This document shows, one piece after another, positions 47,666 to 57,918 of a DNA stretch of 64,000 nt. How positions within the stretch are numbered: the stretch's first letter is position 1; the number at the start of each line of letters is the position of its first letter. Source of the DNA: an uncultured Acidobacteriia bacterium (GTDB lineage Bacteria > Acidobacteriota > Terriglobia > Bryobacterales > Bryobacteraceae); contig CAIVPR010000044.1 in NCBI GenBank assembly GCA_903907865.1, positions 124,001 to 188,000 of the forward strand, read 5' to 3'. Made by a program: the position numbers and the translations under genes. Under the pieces are notes generated by a model. It ran no database searches. It was given only the letters and a program-made list of their open reading frames with translations, and was not told the DNA's origin.

Positions 47666-48448
47666 CTAACCCCGCCGTCCTCCCGCTGCCGCCATAACCT
47701 TCGGCTTCACCGGAACCACGCTCCGGATCCTCGGCGTTTCAGCACCGCACTCGCAGTGTTCCGGCACCATCTCCGCCGTGAATCCGGTCCTTGTCCGCAC
47801 TACCGGCAGTGGAACCGCCGTCAGTTGGGTCACCAAGAGTTCGTCGTCGTAAAGGTGCAGGATCGCCTCGCGGTCGGCTACGTGCAACCCGTCGTGCACC
47901 TCGCATTCGCGGGCGATCACCGTTCCGTCCCACGCCTTCAACTGCTCGAAGATAGGAACTTCAAAGGCGTGCCACAGCAGTTCGCGGTGGTGGTCCGCCA
48001 GCGGCGTGTCGTCGATGCGCGTGGTCACCACCATGGCGATCCGCAAGCTGGGAATCTCGCCCAGTCCGCGCAGTTTGCGGTCGGCCAGCCACAGGGCCGT
48101 GTCGAGCGGCGCGACAATGGCCTCTGGCGCGTATTCGAGTAGCTCGGGCATGGCCGAGCCCGGTAGTTCTCGTATGTTCGGCGGAGAATTCTTACCGCCC
48201 AAGTCGAAGCCGCCGTCAAGCACTGCAACCCGCCCGGGAATCTTCAGCGGTAGCTGCAGCGCCTGCAGCTTGGCCGGTCCGCTATTTCGCAGCATCGGCG
48301 ACGGGGGGAGTAGGGCAAGGGCCGACTCGGGGTTTTCCGGCGGATAATCGAGGTCCAGTTGGTCGAGCACCTTGCAGATTCTGCCAAGGCGGTCGTCGGA
48401 GGAGCCGTTGCGGCGGCGGCCCGTCCGAAGAAACGGAAGTGAGAACAC
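47666..48448 (-). CDS. Hypothetical protein
   Basis: Long ORF with consistent coding style; no family recognised. Confidence 0.55.
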   Translation of the reverse strand: MFSLPFLRTGRRRNGSSDDRLGRICKVLDQLDLDYPPENPESALALLPPSPMLRNSGPAKLQALQLPLKIPGRVAVLDGGFDLGGKNSPPNIRELPGSAMPELLEYAPEAIVAPLDTALWLADRKLRGLGEIPSLRIAMVVTTRIDDTPLADHHRELLWHAFEVPIFEQLKAWDGTVIARECEVHDGLHVADREAILHLYDDELLVTQLTAVPLPVVRTRTGFTAEMVPEHCECGAETPRIRSVVPVKPKVMAAAGGRRG

Positions 48449-48491
48449 CTGCGGTAAAGAGATAGTGCCGCCACGGCGAATTTTTCTCCAA

Positions 48492-49412
48492 TTATCCTGC
48501 GAGCAGCCGCCTCAGATTTCCACCTAGAATTTGCCCTGCAACTTCCTCGTCCACTCCGATTTCGCGCAGGATCACGAACTGCTCCTCCAGCACCCCGCCC
48601 ACCCAACCGCGCGGGAACCAAGACGAATCCGATCCAAACAGCAGCCGCTTCGGACCCAGCACATCCAGCGCCTTGCGGAAGACCTGCGTCAGTGTCAGCC
48701 CCTCGGGAATCAGCTTTACCCAGGCGTTGGAGCCGGAGGTGTCCAAGTAAACATTCGGACATTGTGACGCCACCATCAACGCCTCGCGGAAGAAGCCCGC
48801 ACCGAAATGGGGGATCACGAAGTTGACCCGGGGGAAGCGGGTTGCGAGGCCGTGCAGGTCTATCGGATTGGAATAGCGCATGTCGAAGTTGCAGGGCAGC
48901 GCCAGCTTCTTGCGGAAGCCGATGCTCAATACGCCGCAATGCACGTAGACTAGGTTGCCCGGCTTGGAGCCCACGACCTGGACGAGCGCGCAGACTTTGT
49001 CGTGGTAGATCGGGTAGTGGTGCATGGCCGGGAACAGGAAGATCCCGCTGACCTGGTCCTCCGAAACAGCCGCCTGGTAGCGGATGTCCGGGCTGGGCAG
49101 CAGAGGATTCGCCATATAGACCGCGTGGAAACGATCAGGAAAGGCTTGGACAGCGGCACCGACAGACTGGGTGTCGTTCGGGATGCTCGCGATCAGGGTT
49201 GCCGACTGGACTTGGTGGCTGTCGAGCTCGGACGCCCAGCGGATAGCGAGGGCTTCCGGCGACGTCGGCTCGTCCCAGCCGAGCAGTCTTGCAACGAACG
49301 GATCGCCCTTCTGTTCCGCGATGGATTGAAAGAACGCGGGCGAGAAGAAATGCAGATGGGCATCGGACACTTCGATGCCACCCCAGGGCGTGTTTGCCAG
49401 TAGTTTTGGCAT
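48492..49412 (-). CDS. Amidohydrolase-2 family metal-dependent hydrolase
   Basis: GGIEVSDAHLHFFSP, VNFVIPHFGAGFFREALM, LLFGSDSSWFPRG. Confidence 0.85.
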   Translation of the reverse strand: MPKLLANTPWGGIEVSDAHLHFFSPAFFQSIAEQKGDPFVARLLGWDEPTSPEALAIRWASELDSHQVQSATLIASIPNDTQSVGAAVQAFPDRFHAVYMANPLLPSPDIRYQAAVSEDQVSGIFLFPAMHHYPIYHDKVCALVQVVGSKPGNLVYVHCGVLSIGFRKKLALPCNFDMRYSNPIDLHGLATRFPRVNFVIPHFGAGFFREALMVASQCPNVYLDTSGSNAWVKLIPEGLTLTQVFRKALDVLGPKRLLFGSDSSWFPRGWVGGVLEEQFVILREIGVDEEVAGQILGGNLRRLLAG

Positions 49413-51560
49413 TTAGAGGGCTCCCAGCAGCTTCTCGGCTTTCAGGAGTTGCTCGTTCAAGGTGTTGAGTACCTGCGCCGCTTGTTTGGCTTGGGCGGCG
49501 GCTTCCTCCGGCTTGTTGAGTTCAACTGCCTCCCGGATGCCGGGCAGCGTCTTGACCGAGTAACCCGTGTACATCCCGGGGGCGTAGATGCGGTGGCGGA
49601 ACCAGGGGCGTCCTGGTAGGCCGGGGTCGAGGGTCATGTTTCGCTCGCTGGAATACAGGATCTGGTTGATGGCGGACAGCTTGGCGGGTTGGGCGGTGGC
49701 GAACTTCGGCGTTGCGGCTGACCACGCGGCGTCTAGCGAGACCGCCGTTTTCTTCAGCTTGGAGATGGCGTCGCGGACTGCGGACAGGTCCGTCTTCGTC
49801 TTCTGACCGGGCAGGCGATCAATCTCGTCCGCGTACTGGCTGACGGTGTTGGAGAATCGTCCGAACTCGAAAGGCAGCACAGGGGCGCTGGCCAAGCGCA
49901 TGACGACCGTCGCTGTGACCTGGGCCAGTGCCGGACCGTGGGTGAAGTCTTTGTCCGAGAAATGGCTGAACCAGTAGAAGTCATCGTAGTCGGAGTGGTA
50001 CACCCCGCCTTCGTTACCCTCGAAACCGAGGTTCAGCGAGGCCACGCCGAGGTGCTGCAGGAAAGGAGTGTAGTCGGAGCCGGAGCCAAGAGGCGAAATG
50101 TGGAACTCTCCCGGGGGATTCGCCGCCGCGCCGTTGCGTCGAGGTGTTTCGCGCGGAGCGAGGAACGATTCGAGCATGCTCTTGGAGCTGTCGGGGTCCT
50201 TGATGTCGCGCGTGACCTCCATCATGAACGCTTCCAAGGTGTGGGAACCGCCCATGGAGATGCGTCCGTTGCCGGAGGAATCGGAATTCACGTAGGCGAC
50301 CAGCTTCTTCGAAAGCTCGTCCGCGTGCTTCTCCATGAATTCGGTGGAGCCGATGAGGCCGTACTCCTCGCCGTCCCACCAGGCCATCTTGATGGTGCGC
50401 TTCGGCTTCCACCCTTTGTGGGTGAGCTCGGCCAGGGAGCGCGCGGTCTCCATCTGCGCTGTCGCGCCGGAGAGCGGGTCGCTGGCACCATGGACCCAGG
50501 CGTCGTGGTGGTTGCCGAAGAGAATCCATTGGTCGGGGAAATCGGAGCCCGGAATTGTCGCGACCACGTCGTAAAGCGGCCGGGTCGAGTTGTCCATCGC
50601 CACTTTCAAGTGGACCTTGGTTTCGCCCTTGCCGAAGTGGTAGGTGAAGGGCAGGGAACCGCGCCACGCGTCGGGAACGACCACGCCACCGAAGCTCGCC
50701 AGCAGAGGCTGGGCGTCGGCGGCGGAGATCGGGATCACCGGAATCTTCATCAGGGTGACGGCCTCGTTGACCGGCAGGCGCTTGGAGCCGGGTTCGGAGG
50801 CCCAGCCGGGAGACAGCGGGTCGCCGGGATACAGCACCATGTCGAGCACGCTGCCGCGCTGTACGCCATTCGACGGGCGGTAGGGGCCCTTGGGATAGAC
50901 GTCGCCCTGGTAGAAGCCGTCCTCGTGGGGGTCGGAGTAGATCAGGCACCCGATTGCGCCGTGCTCTTGCGCCACCTTGGGCTTGATCCCGCGCCAACTG
51001 CCACCGTAGCGGGCGATGACAATCTTCCCTTTGACGTCGATACCCTTTTCCTTCAGCAGATCGTAGTCCGCAGGGACGCCAAAGTTCACGTAGACTAGGG
51101 GGGCCGTCACGTCGCCGTCGCCTGAAAAGGCGTTGAAGCTGGGGACCATGCCCGCGTCAGAGGAGTTCTTGTCCTCGGGGATAGCGGGTTCCTCCAACTT
51201 GGCCTTGAACTGCGTTGGGGCCGTCATTTCGAGCGAGCGCGACTTGGGCTGGGGCAGCATCGACTCGTACTGTTCGAGGTGCGCGTCGAGCCCGTACTCC
51301 TTCAGTTGGCCGAGGATGTATTCTGCAACAGCCTTTGATTGCGGTGTGCCGGCGAGGTGGGGCTGGTTGGCGAGGCGTTCCATGGCCGCCCGGACGCGGG
51401 CGGGTTGGGGGATGGCGCGGGCCTGCTGTTCCCAGCGGATCTCGGCGGCCTGGGATTCGGGGTCGAAACCTCGGATCGTGTCAGCGGCGGTGGCCGAGTG
51501 GAGGAGGATGGCCGCGGTTGCGGCGAGCGCGGTAGCGATCAGGACGGCGCGAAGGGTCAT
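49413..51560 (-). CDS. M28 peptidase, glutamate carboxypeptidase II-like
   Basis: GNHHDAWVHGASDPLSGATAQMETARSLAEL, AWWDGEEYGLIGSTEFMEKH, TFR-dimer-like C-terminus. Confidence 0.9.
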   Translation of the reverse strand: MTLRAVLIATALAATAAILLHSATAADTIRGFDPESQAAEIRWEQQARAIPQPARVRAAMERLANQPHLAGTPQSKAVAEYILGQLKEYGLDAHLEQYESMLPQPKSRSLEMTAPTQFKAKLEEPAIPEDKNSSDAGMVPSFNAFSGDGDVTAPLVYVNFGVPADYDLLKEKGIDVKGKIVIARYGGSWRGIKPKVAQEHGAIGCLIYSDPHEDGFYQGDVYPKGPYRPSNGVQRGSVLDMVLYPGDPLSPGWASEPGSKRLPVNEAVTLMKIPVIPISAADAQPLLASFGGVVVPDAWRGSLPFTYHFGKGETKVHLKVAMDNSTRPLYDVVATIPGSDFPDQWILFGNHHDAWVHGASDPLSGATAQMETARSLAELTHKGWKPKRTIKMAWWDGEEYGLIGSTEFMEKHADELSKKLVAYVNSDSSGNGRISMGGSHTLEAFMMEVTRDIKDPDSSKSMLESFLAPRETPRRNGAAANPPGEFHISPLGSGSDYTPFLQHLGVASLNLGFEGNEGGVYHSDYDDFYWFSHFSDKDFTHGPALAQVTATVVMRLASAPVLPFEFGRFSNTVSQYADEIDRLPGQKTKTDLSAVRDAISKLKKTAVSLDAAWSAATPKFATAQPAKLSAINQILYSSERNMTLDPGLPGRPWFRHRIYAPGMYTGYSVKTLPGIREAVELNKPEEAAAQAKQAAQVLNTLNEQLLKAEKLLGAL

Positions 51561-51579
51561 TCTAACCCATTTTAAACAG

Positions 51580-52128
51580 TTACCGGTTGCGCTTTGCGAG
51601 CCAGCGTACTCCGCGCATCGTGTAGTCGCCGCCGCTGACGACGGCCAGCAGGGCCAGACCCCAGATCAAGAAGTCGCAGATGCGGAGAAGGACGGCATCC
51701 TGGTATCCATGCGCCCCCATCAGCGCGATGGCTGTCATGATCTGCAGGAATGTGGAGGACTTGCCCCAGACGCTGGGCGTCAAGTCACGGTAGGTGGTGA
51801 ATTTGAGTGCGATGGAGGACATCAGGACGATCCAGAGGTCGCGACCGAAGATCAGGTAGATGGTCCAGTAGGGGATGGCGTGTCCGGCGGCGAGGCCCAG
51901 GTACATGCTGACGAGGAGGATCTTGTCGGCGATGGGATCGAGGTACTGGCCGAACTTGGTCACGCCGCCGAACTTGCGGGCGACGGCCCCGTCGAGAAGG
52001 TCCGTGAAGGCAGCGGCACCGAAGAGCCACCCGCCGAGGAGGAAATGGCCCTGTGCGAGCGCCGTGAGGATGAACGGCGTCATAAAGATGCGCAGGGCTG
52101 TGAACAGGTTGGGGATCGAGAACAACAA
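51580..52128 (-). CDS. CDP-alcohol phosphatidyltransferase
   Basis: AAFTDLLDGAVARKFGGVTKFGQYLDPIADKI: CDP-alcohol phosphotransferase signature. Confidence 0.9.
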   Translation of the reverse strand: MLFSIPNLFTALRIFMTPFILTALAQGHFLLGGWLFGAAAFTDLLDGAVARKFGGVTKFGQYLDPIADKILLVSMYLGLAAGHAIPYWTIYLIFGRDLWIVLMSSIALKFTTYRDLTPSVWGKSSTFLQIMTAIALMGAHGYQDAVLLRICDFLIWGLALLAVVSGGDYTMRGVRWLAKRNR

Positions 52129-52173
52129 CCATCTTACTTGGCCGGATCTTGACGGGCACTAAGATGGAGGGGA

Positions 52174-52479
52174 ATGCTTGTACTCCTCGTCAACATCCAC
52201 GTGAAGCCGGAATGCCTCGACGCCTTCCGCGCCGCGACCATCGAAAACGCCCGCAACAGCGCACTTGAGCCCGGCATCGCGCGCTTCGATTTCCTGCAGC
52301 ACTCCGACGACCCCTGCCGGTTCAGCCTGTGGGAGGTCTACCACACCGAGGACGCAGTGGTGGCGCACAAACAAACGGCACATTTCGCAACGTGGAACGC
52401 CGCCGTTGCCGACATGATGGCCGAACCGCGCAGCCGGGTCTGGTACAAGAGCGTTTTCCCCGCCGACGGAAGCTGGTAG
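52174..52479 (+). CDS. Antibiotic biosynthesis monooxygenase-like protein
   Basis: LLVNIHVKPECLDAFRAATIENARNSALEPGIARFDFLQ. Confidence 0.85.
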   Translation: MLVLLVNIHVKPECLDAFRAATIENARNSALEPGIARFDFLQHSDDPCRFSLWEVYHTEDAVVAHKQTAHFATWNAAVADMMAEPRSRVWYKSVFPADGSW

Positions 52480-52485
52480 CCGTTC

Positions 52486-53640
52486 GTGCGCTTTGAATTT
52501 GCGACTGCGGGCCGGATCGTCTTCGGGCCCGGCGTGTCCGCCGAGTTGGCGAAGATAGCGATGTCGTACGGTAGGCGCGTCTTCGTCGTGACCGGTCGGG
52601 ACAAGATTCGGCGTGCGGGCATGGTGGCCGATCTAGAGGCCGCCGGTTGCACCTGCCGCCTGTTCGGCGTGCCCGGCGAGCCGACCGTTGACCTGGTCCG
52701 CGAAGGTGCCGAGGCACTGCGCCTGTTCGCCCCGAATGTGGTGGTGGCGATTGGCGGCGGGAGCGCCATTGACGCGGGCAAGGCGATCGCGGCGCTGGGG
52801 GCGAATCCGGACGACGTGCTCGAGTACTTGGAAATCGTGGGGCGGGGAAGGCCGTTGCCAAACCGGCCTGTGCCGTTCATCGCCGTGCCGACGACGGCTG
52901 GAACCGGATCTGAGGTCACTCGGAACGCGGTGCTCGGGGTGCCCGAGCATGGCGTGAAAGCGAGTTTGCGGAGTCCGTCGATGTTGCCGGCGGTTGCGCT
53001 CGTGGATCCCGACCTCACTCTTGGCTTGTCGAGGGAAATCACCGCCGCGACGGGCCTGGATGCGCTGACGCAGTTGATCGAGCCATTTGTTTGCAACCGC
53101 GCCAATCCAATGACGGATTCGCTGTGCCGGGACGGGATCGCGATGGTCTCGGCGGCGCTGCCCAAGGTGTGCGCCAACGGGCGGGACGCGGAGTCGCGGG
53201 CTGCGATGTCGTACGGAAGTCTGCTGGGTGGGATTGCGTTGGCGAACGCGGGGCTGGGCGTGGTCCACGGCTTCGCCGCGCCGATTGGGGGCATGTTTCC
53301 GGCTCCGCACGGGGCGGTGTGCGCGGCGTTGCTTCCCTACGGGATGGCGGCGAATGTCCGGGCTTTGCGCGAGCGGGATCCCGAGGGCTTGGCGCTGGAG
53401 AAGTACTCGGAGATCGCGAAGATTGTAACGGGGTATCCCGATGCCGAGGCGGAAGCGGGGGCCGAGTGGGCTTGGAGGTTGGTGCAGGGTTCGGGGATTC
53501 CCCCGTTGCGGACCTATGGAATTTCGAATGCCGACGTGGCCGGGCTGGTGGAAAAGGCGTCCCATGCCAGCAGCATGAAGGCGAATCCGGTGCGGTTGAC
53601 GGCGGACGAATTGGCCCGGGTGCTGGGGTCGGCGATCTAG
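52486..53640 (+). CDS. Iron-containing alcohol dehydrogenase
   Basis: VVAIGGGSAIDAGKAIAAL, VPTTAGTGSEVTRNAV, HGFAAPIGGMFPAPHGAVCAALLP. Confidence 0.9.
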   Translation: MRFEFATAGRIVFGPGVSAELAKIAMSYGRRVFVVTGRDKIRRAGMVADLEAAGCTCRLFGVPGEPTVDLVREGAEALRLFAPNVVVAIGGGSAIDAGKAIAALGANPDDVLEYLEIVGRGRPLPNRPVPFIAVPTTAGTGSEVTRNAVLGVPEHGVKASLRSPSMLPAVALVDPDLTLGLSREITAATGLDALTQLIEPFVCNRANPMTDSLCRDGIAMVSAALPKVCANGRDAESRAAMSYGSLLGGIALANAGLGVVHGFAAPIGGMFPAPHGAVCAALLPYGMAANVRALRERDPEGLALEKYSEIAKIVTGYPDAEAEAGAEWAWRLVQGSGIPPLRTYGISNADVAGLVEKASHASSMKANPVRLTADELARVLGSAI

Positions 53641-53760
53641 GGCGTCTGCCGCTAGGGGAAGGATTCGTCCCAAGTGCGACTATTCATTCGCGGTCGCGGT
53701 TCAGCGACATCTGTATCTTGCCGATCCGGAACCGCAACAGAGCGCTTCAGCGACAGGCTG

Positions 53761-54603
53761 CTAGGCCAGTAACTCGTTGAGGCTGTGGGCGTCGAAGAGC
53801 CGTTGGCTGAGATTCTTGAGTTCGTCGCCGGTGGTTCGATCCAACCGCTCATCCACCCATTGGGGGATCTGGCCAAAGCGTGTGGCAATCAGGTGGCGCA
53901 GCAGATTGCGTTCGCCTTCTACCTCGCCCTCGCTCTTCGCCTCGCTCACCGCCCTGCGGTAGCTCTCGGCATAGACCTTGTTCTTCATCAAATCAACAAC
54001 GATGGGCATTCTCTCCACTTCCTCCTTCACTGTCTCTTCCAACCCTCGAAGCCCGGCCAGGATGCACAACTGGGCCACGGCCGCCTCGCGCTCGCTTCCT
54101 TGCAATCGTCCAATGCGCGCAATGATTTTGGCCACCGCAGCACGCTGGTCCCGCAGCCGCCCAAGCACCGCAACTACATTATCGCCCACATCCGGGCTGT
54201 CGAGAAACGGCTGCGCGTCCAGCTTCCGGAAGTCGATGATCTCGTATTCATGCGTCATCCGCCCTTCGCGGAATTCCGTCGCCATGCGCATCGGTGTCCG
54301 TCCAACATAGAGCACCACCTGCCGCGGCATCTTGCGGAACCGCCGCCGCACGGCCAGCGCATACTCGGCCATCCTCGCTGGCATGTCCTTGTAGTTGGTG
54401 CTCTGCAACTCCATATGCACCAACCCGCCTCCCTCCACCATGCACAGCCGATCCACCTGGCTCGACTCCACTTTCAGGTTTTCGACCTCCAGCCATCGGA
54501 CCACCCTCCCGCCACCCAGCGTCTTCACCAGCACGCTGGACCTTCCCCGCAACAACATCTTCAAAGTGATGTCGAACTGCTGCACCGACCCGCCTTTCCA
54601 CAT
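53761..54603 (-). CDS. Rpn/DUF4351-like putative transposase/nuclease family protein
   Basis: DRLCMVEGGGLVHMELQSTNYKDMPARMAEYALAVRRRF; C-terminal RFGQIPQWVDERLDRTTGDELKNLSQRLFDAHSL. Confidence 0.7.
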   Translation of the reverse strand: MWKGGSVQQFDITLKMLLRGRSSVLVKTLGGGRVVRWLEVENLKVESSQVDRLCMVEGGGLVHMELQSTNYKDMPARMAEYALAVRRRFRKMPRQVVLYVGRTPMRMATEFREGRMTHEYEIIDFRKLDAQPFLDSPDVGDNVVAVLGRLRDQRAAVAKIIARIGRLQGSEREAAVAQLCILAGLRGLEETVKEEVERMPIVVDLMKNKVYAESYRRAVSEAKSEGEVEGERNLLRHLIATRFGQIPQWVDERLDRTTGDELKNLSQRLFDAHSLNELLA

Positions 54604-54638
54604 ACGCTGATCTAATACACTTATCGGCGGAGACCCCG

Positions 54639-55907
54639 ATGTCCTTTAGCCCCAATCGCCGAACTTTCCTCAAGTCCGCCCTGACCACCCTCCCGTTCCT
54701 CCACGCCTATCGCCTCCTCGCCGAACCCGACCGCCGCCGCTACAAGATCCGCGACCTCCAGTGCATGACCCTCACCGGCCCACGCACCTACAACCTCGTC
54801 AAAATCACCGCCGACAACGGCGTCTACGGCATCGGCGAAGCCTACGGCAGCCCCGCCACCGGCACCAAGGAGCAGGTTCTCGACCTCAAATCCTACCTCG
54901 TCGGCAAAGACCCCCTAGAAATCGACCTCCTCTACACCCGCCTCGGCGAAGGTGCCCCAAGTCTCAGCGGATCCCGCACCGACGGTTCCGCCCACAACCT
55001 CATGCGCGCCGCGAGCGGAATCGAGATGGCCCTCTGGGACCTCGCGGGCAGGCTCCTCGGCCAGCCGGTCACCGTCCTGCTCGGCGGCAAGTTCCGCGAC
55101 AAGGTCCGCGTCTACGACCACGAAGCCCCCAAGAACATGCTCGACAAGGCCTCCTGCCGCGAATGGGCGGACAAGGTCAAGTCCGACAAGAGCGGCTTCA
55201 CCGCCCACAAATTCGGCTTCCCGCACACCAGACAAGTGACGGACGGCGGTCGCGACACCGGCAACCGCGTCCTCTCCACCAAGGAACTGCTCCAAGCCGC
55301 CAAGGGTTTCGAAAACTGCCGCGAAGCCGTCGGCTGGGACCACGACATCATGGTGCACTGCCACTGGGAGTTCGACCTCCGTTCCGCCATCCAACTCGCC
55401 GAAGCCGTCGCCCCGATAAAGCCCCTATGGCTGGAAGACCCGCTCCCCGTCGAATACACCGACTCCTGGAAGCGCCTCGTCGCCAGCTCCCACGTCCCCA
55501 TCTGCACCGGCGAAAACCTCGAGCGCCGCGCCGGCTTCAAGGACTTCATCCTCAACCAGGGCGCCGACATCCTCAATCCCGACCTCCGCAACAGCGGCGG
55601 CTTCCTCGAAACCAAGCGGATCGCCGACATGGCCGACTCCTTCGGCCTCCCCATGTGCAACCACAACACCGGTAGCCAGTTGAACACCTGGGCCACCTGC
55701 CAGTGGGCGGGCGCAATCCGCGACTACATGACTTGCGAAACCATCACCGGAGTCGGAGGCTGGATGGACCAACTCCTAATCTTGGACGGCCCCTACATCC
55801 AAGGCGGCTTCGTGCGGGTCAACGACTCCAAGCCGGGTCTCGGGGTCGATCTCAACCCCGATGTCGCCAAGGCCCACCTGGCGCCGGGCGAAAAATGGTG
55901 GGGATAG
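54639..55907 (+). CDS. Mandelate racemase/muconate-lactonizing enzyme family
   Basis: ASGIEMALWDLAGRLLGQPVTVLLGG, LWLEDPLPVEYTDSWKRL, enolase-superfamily motifs. Confidence 0.9.
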   Translation: MSFSPNRRTFLKSALTTLPFLHAYRLLAEPDRRRYKIRDLQCMTLTGPRTYNLVKITADNGVYGIGEAYGSPATGTKEQVLDLKSYLVGKDPLEIDLLYTRLGEGAPSLSGSRTDGSAHNLMRAASGIEMALWDLAGRLLGQPVTVLLGGKFRDKVRVYDHEAPKNMLDKASCREWADKVKSDKSGFTAHKFGFPHTRQVTDGGRDTGNRVLSTKELLQAAKGFENCREAVGWDHDIMVHCHWEFDLRSAIQLAEAVAPIKPLWLEDPLPVEYTDSWKRLVASSHVPICTGENLERRAGFKDFILNQGADILNPDLRNSGGFLETKRIADMADSFGLPMCNHNTGSQLNTWATCQWAGAIRDYMTCETITGVGGWMDQLLILDGPYIQGGFVRVNDSKPGLGVDLNPDVAKAHLAPGEKWWG

Positions 55908-55944
55908 TTGTTGCGGAATGCCGCACCCCCGTTATCCTAGGCTT

Positions 55945-56514
55945 GTGGCTACCCGTGAAGAAGTCGAAGTCAAAATCGCCGTACCCGACCTGCCAGCCCT
56001 GACCCGTCGCCTCACCCGCGTCGGCTTTGCCATCTCCACCTCCCGCATCTTCGAACAGAACATCGTCCTCGACGACCCCGACGGTTCCATCAAGGCCTCC
56101 AACCGGCTCCTCCGCGTCCGCCAAGCCGGCGACCTCATCACCGTCACCTACAAAGGCCGCGAAATCGACGGCATCCACAAGCGGCGCGAGGAGCGCGAGT
56201 TCCACGCCAACAACCTCGACGAATGCCTCGCCGTCTTCGCCGGAATCGGCCTGCGACCCGCCTACCGCTACGAAAAATACCGCACCGAATTTGCCCGCGA
56301 CGGCCAACCAGGCCACGCCGTCGTCGACGAAACGCCCATCGGCGTCTACATGGAGCTGGAAGGCCCGCCGGAGTGGATCGACCAAGCCGCCCGCGACCTC
56401 GGCTTCTCCCCCGTCGACTACATCCTCCTCAGCTACATGCGCCTGTATGCGGCGTGGTGCGAAGCCCGCGGCCTCGCACAGAAGGACATGCTCTTCGGCA
56501 TCGAGTCGGCCTGA
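55945..56514 (+). CDS. CYTH domain (class IV adenylate cyclase/triphosphatase)
   Basis: REEVEVKIAVPDL (ExExK motif); GTG start. Confidence 0.85.
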   Translation: MATREEVEVKIAVPDLPALTRRLTRVGFAISTSRIFEQNIVLDDPDGSIKASNRLLRVRQAGDLITVTYKGREIDGIHKRREEREFHANNLDECLAVFAGIGLRPAYRYEKYRTEFARDGQPGHAVVDETPIGVYMELEGPPEWIDQAARDLGFSPVDYILLSYMRLYAAWCEARGLAQKDMLFGIESA

Positions 56515-56546
56515 CGGGCGTAGACCTGACGGCGTAGAATGGTCGG

Positions 56547-57425
56547 GTGCAATCCCCCACCGAACAACCTACCCGCCGCGAATTCGCCCTTGCCACCGGA
56601 ACCCTTCTCGGCACCGCCGCATTCGCCCAACAGGGCAAGCTGACCGCCAACGACGTCGTCGACCGCATCCAAAAGAACCTCGGCGTGCCGTGGAACCCGC
56701 AAACCCGCGACATCTTCAAGGCCGGCAATCCCGCCACCCCCGTCACCGGCATTGCCACCACCGTCATGTCGACCCTGTCGATCCTCCAACGCGCAGCCAA
56801 AGCCGGCAAGAACCTCGTCATCACCCACGAACCCACCTTCTGGAGCGACGCCGACACCACCAAGGACCTTGAATCCGACGCCGTCTACCAATTCAAGGCC
56901 GACTTCATCAAGAAGAACAACCTCGTCGTCTGGCGCTTCCACGACCATTGGCACGCCCGCAAGCCCGACGCCATGCTCGTCGGCCTCGCCCAGGACCTCC
57001 GCTGGAAGGACGCCGTCGACGACACGAAACGCGTCTACCGCTTTCCCGAAACCACCCTCGGCGCGATGGTGAAGGATATGGAAACACGCCTCCACTACCG
57101 GACTCTTCGCGTCATCGGCGATCCGGCTACAAAACTCTCGAAGGGTGCCATCAACGTCGGCTCCACCTCCCAGCAGGTGGTCGTCAAGTTGATGCCGGAA
57201 GTGGACGTGTTCATCGCCGGCGAACCGCGCGAGTGGGAAGGACCGGAATACGTCCAGGACGCCGTTGCGGCGGGACAGAAAAAGGCCATGATCATCATCG
57301 GCCACCAAGTCTCCGAGGATCCAGGCATGCGCCTATGCGCCGATTGGCTCAAGACCCTCGTGCCCGAAGTGCCGGTCGAGTGGATTCCAACGCCCGACCC
57401 GTTCAACATCGGGGAAAAGGCCTAG
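56547..57425 (+). CDS. NIF3-like protein with Tat-like N-terminus
   Basis: TRREFALATGTLLGTAAFA; NLVITHEPTFW; KALMIIIGHQVSEDPGM-like metal-binding region. Confidence 0.7.
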   Translation: MQSPTEQPTRREFALATGTLLGTAAFAQQGKLTANDVVDRIQKNLGVPWNPQTRDIFKAGNPATPVTGIATTVMSTLSILQRAAKAGKNLVITHEPTFWSDADTTKDLESDAVYQFKADFIKKNNLVVWRFHDHWHARKPDAMLVGLAQDLRWKDAVDDTKRVYRFPETTLGAMVKDMETRLHYRTLRVIGDPATKLSKGAINVGSTSQQVVVKLMPEVDVFIAGEPREWEGPEYVQDAVAAGQKKAMIIIGHQVSEDPGMRLCADWLKTLVPEVPVEWIPTPDPFNIGEKA

Positions 57426-57434
57426 CAGGCCGCT

Positions 57435-57506
57435 CCATACAGCCGAGCCGCGACCGCAAGGGAGCGATCTCCATACAGCCGAGCCGCGACCGCAAGGGAG
57501 CGTTTT
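57435..57506 (+). repeat. Tandem pair (36-bp period) of REP-like element
   Basis: CCATACAGCCGAGCCGCGACCGCAAGGGAGCG twice, at 57435 and 57471. Confidence 0.9.
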
Positions 57507-57579
57507 GTGCCACGGGCCGCCAGTGACGGCGGGGATTTACCCTCCGCCGCCGCCCGGTTACCCGCGTCGTCGGTCGTTT

Positions 57580-57747
57580 CTAGAACTCGTCGTCGTCGCC
57601 CTTCTTTTTCCCCGCGCTCTTGCGGCGTAGGACGATGATGATCACCAGAACCACCGCCAGAACGCCGGCGACGATCTTGATCACGCTGTCGTTCGCGGGC
57701 GGCGGGGCGTCTTGGAGGAGGAGTGCGAAAAGCTGTGTAAGTGCCAT
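57580..57747 (-). CDS. 55-aa single-pass membrane protein (below ORF-track length cut-off)
   Basis: MALTQLFALLLQDAPPPANDSVIKIVAGVLAVVLVIIIVLRRKSAGKKKGDDDEF read on the minus strand; one TM then a charged tail. Confidence 0.5.
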   Translation of the reverse strand: MALTQLFALLLQDAPPPANDSVIKIVAGVLAVVLVIIIVLRRKSAGKKKGDDDEF

Positions 57748-57918
57748 GTTGTCGGTTCCTGTGTTCGGAATTTTGGGGCTAGCTCATGCAGTATAACGCG
57801 TTCGGGTCTCCCGGTTCCACCTACCCCCCTGCGCCCGTGGGTTCCCGCAAATCTCCCGGCGCGCGCAACCTGCGAGCCGCGTCGACCATCCTTTCGACCC
57901 CTGTCGCCACCGCCCGCC

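Noticed and set aside
57435-57506. CRISPR array
   Set aside because: Only two abutting copies of a REP-like unit with no spacers.
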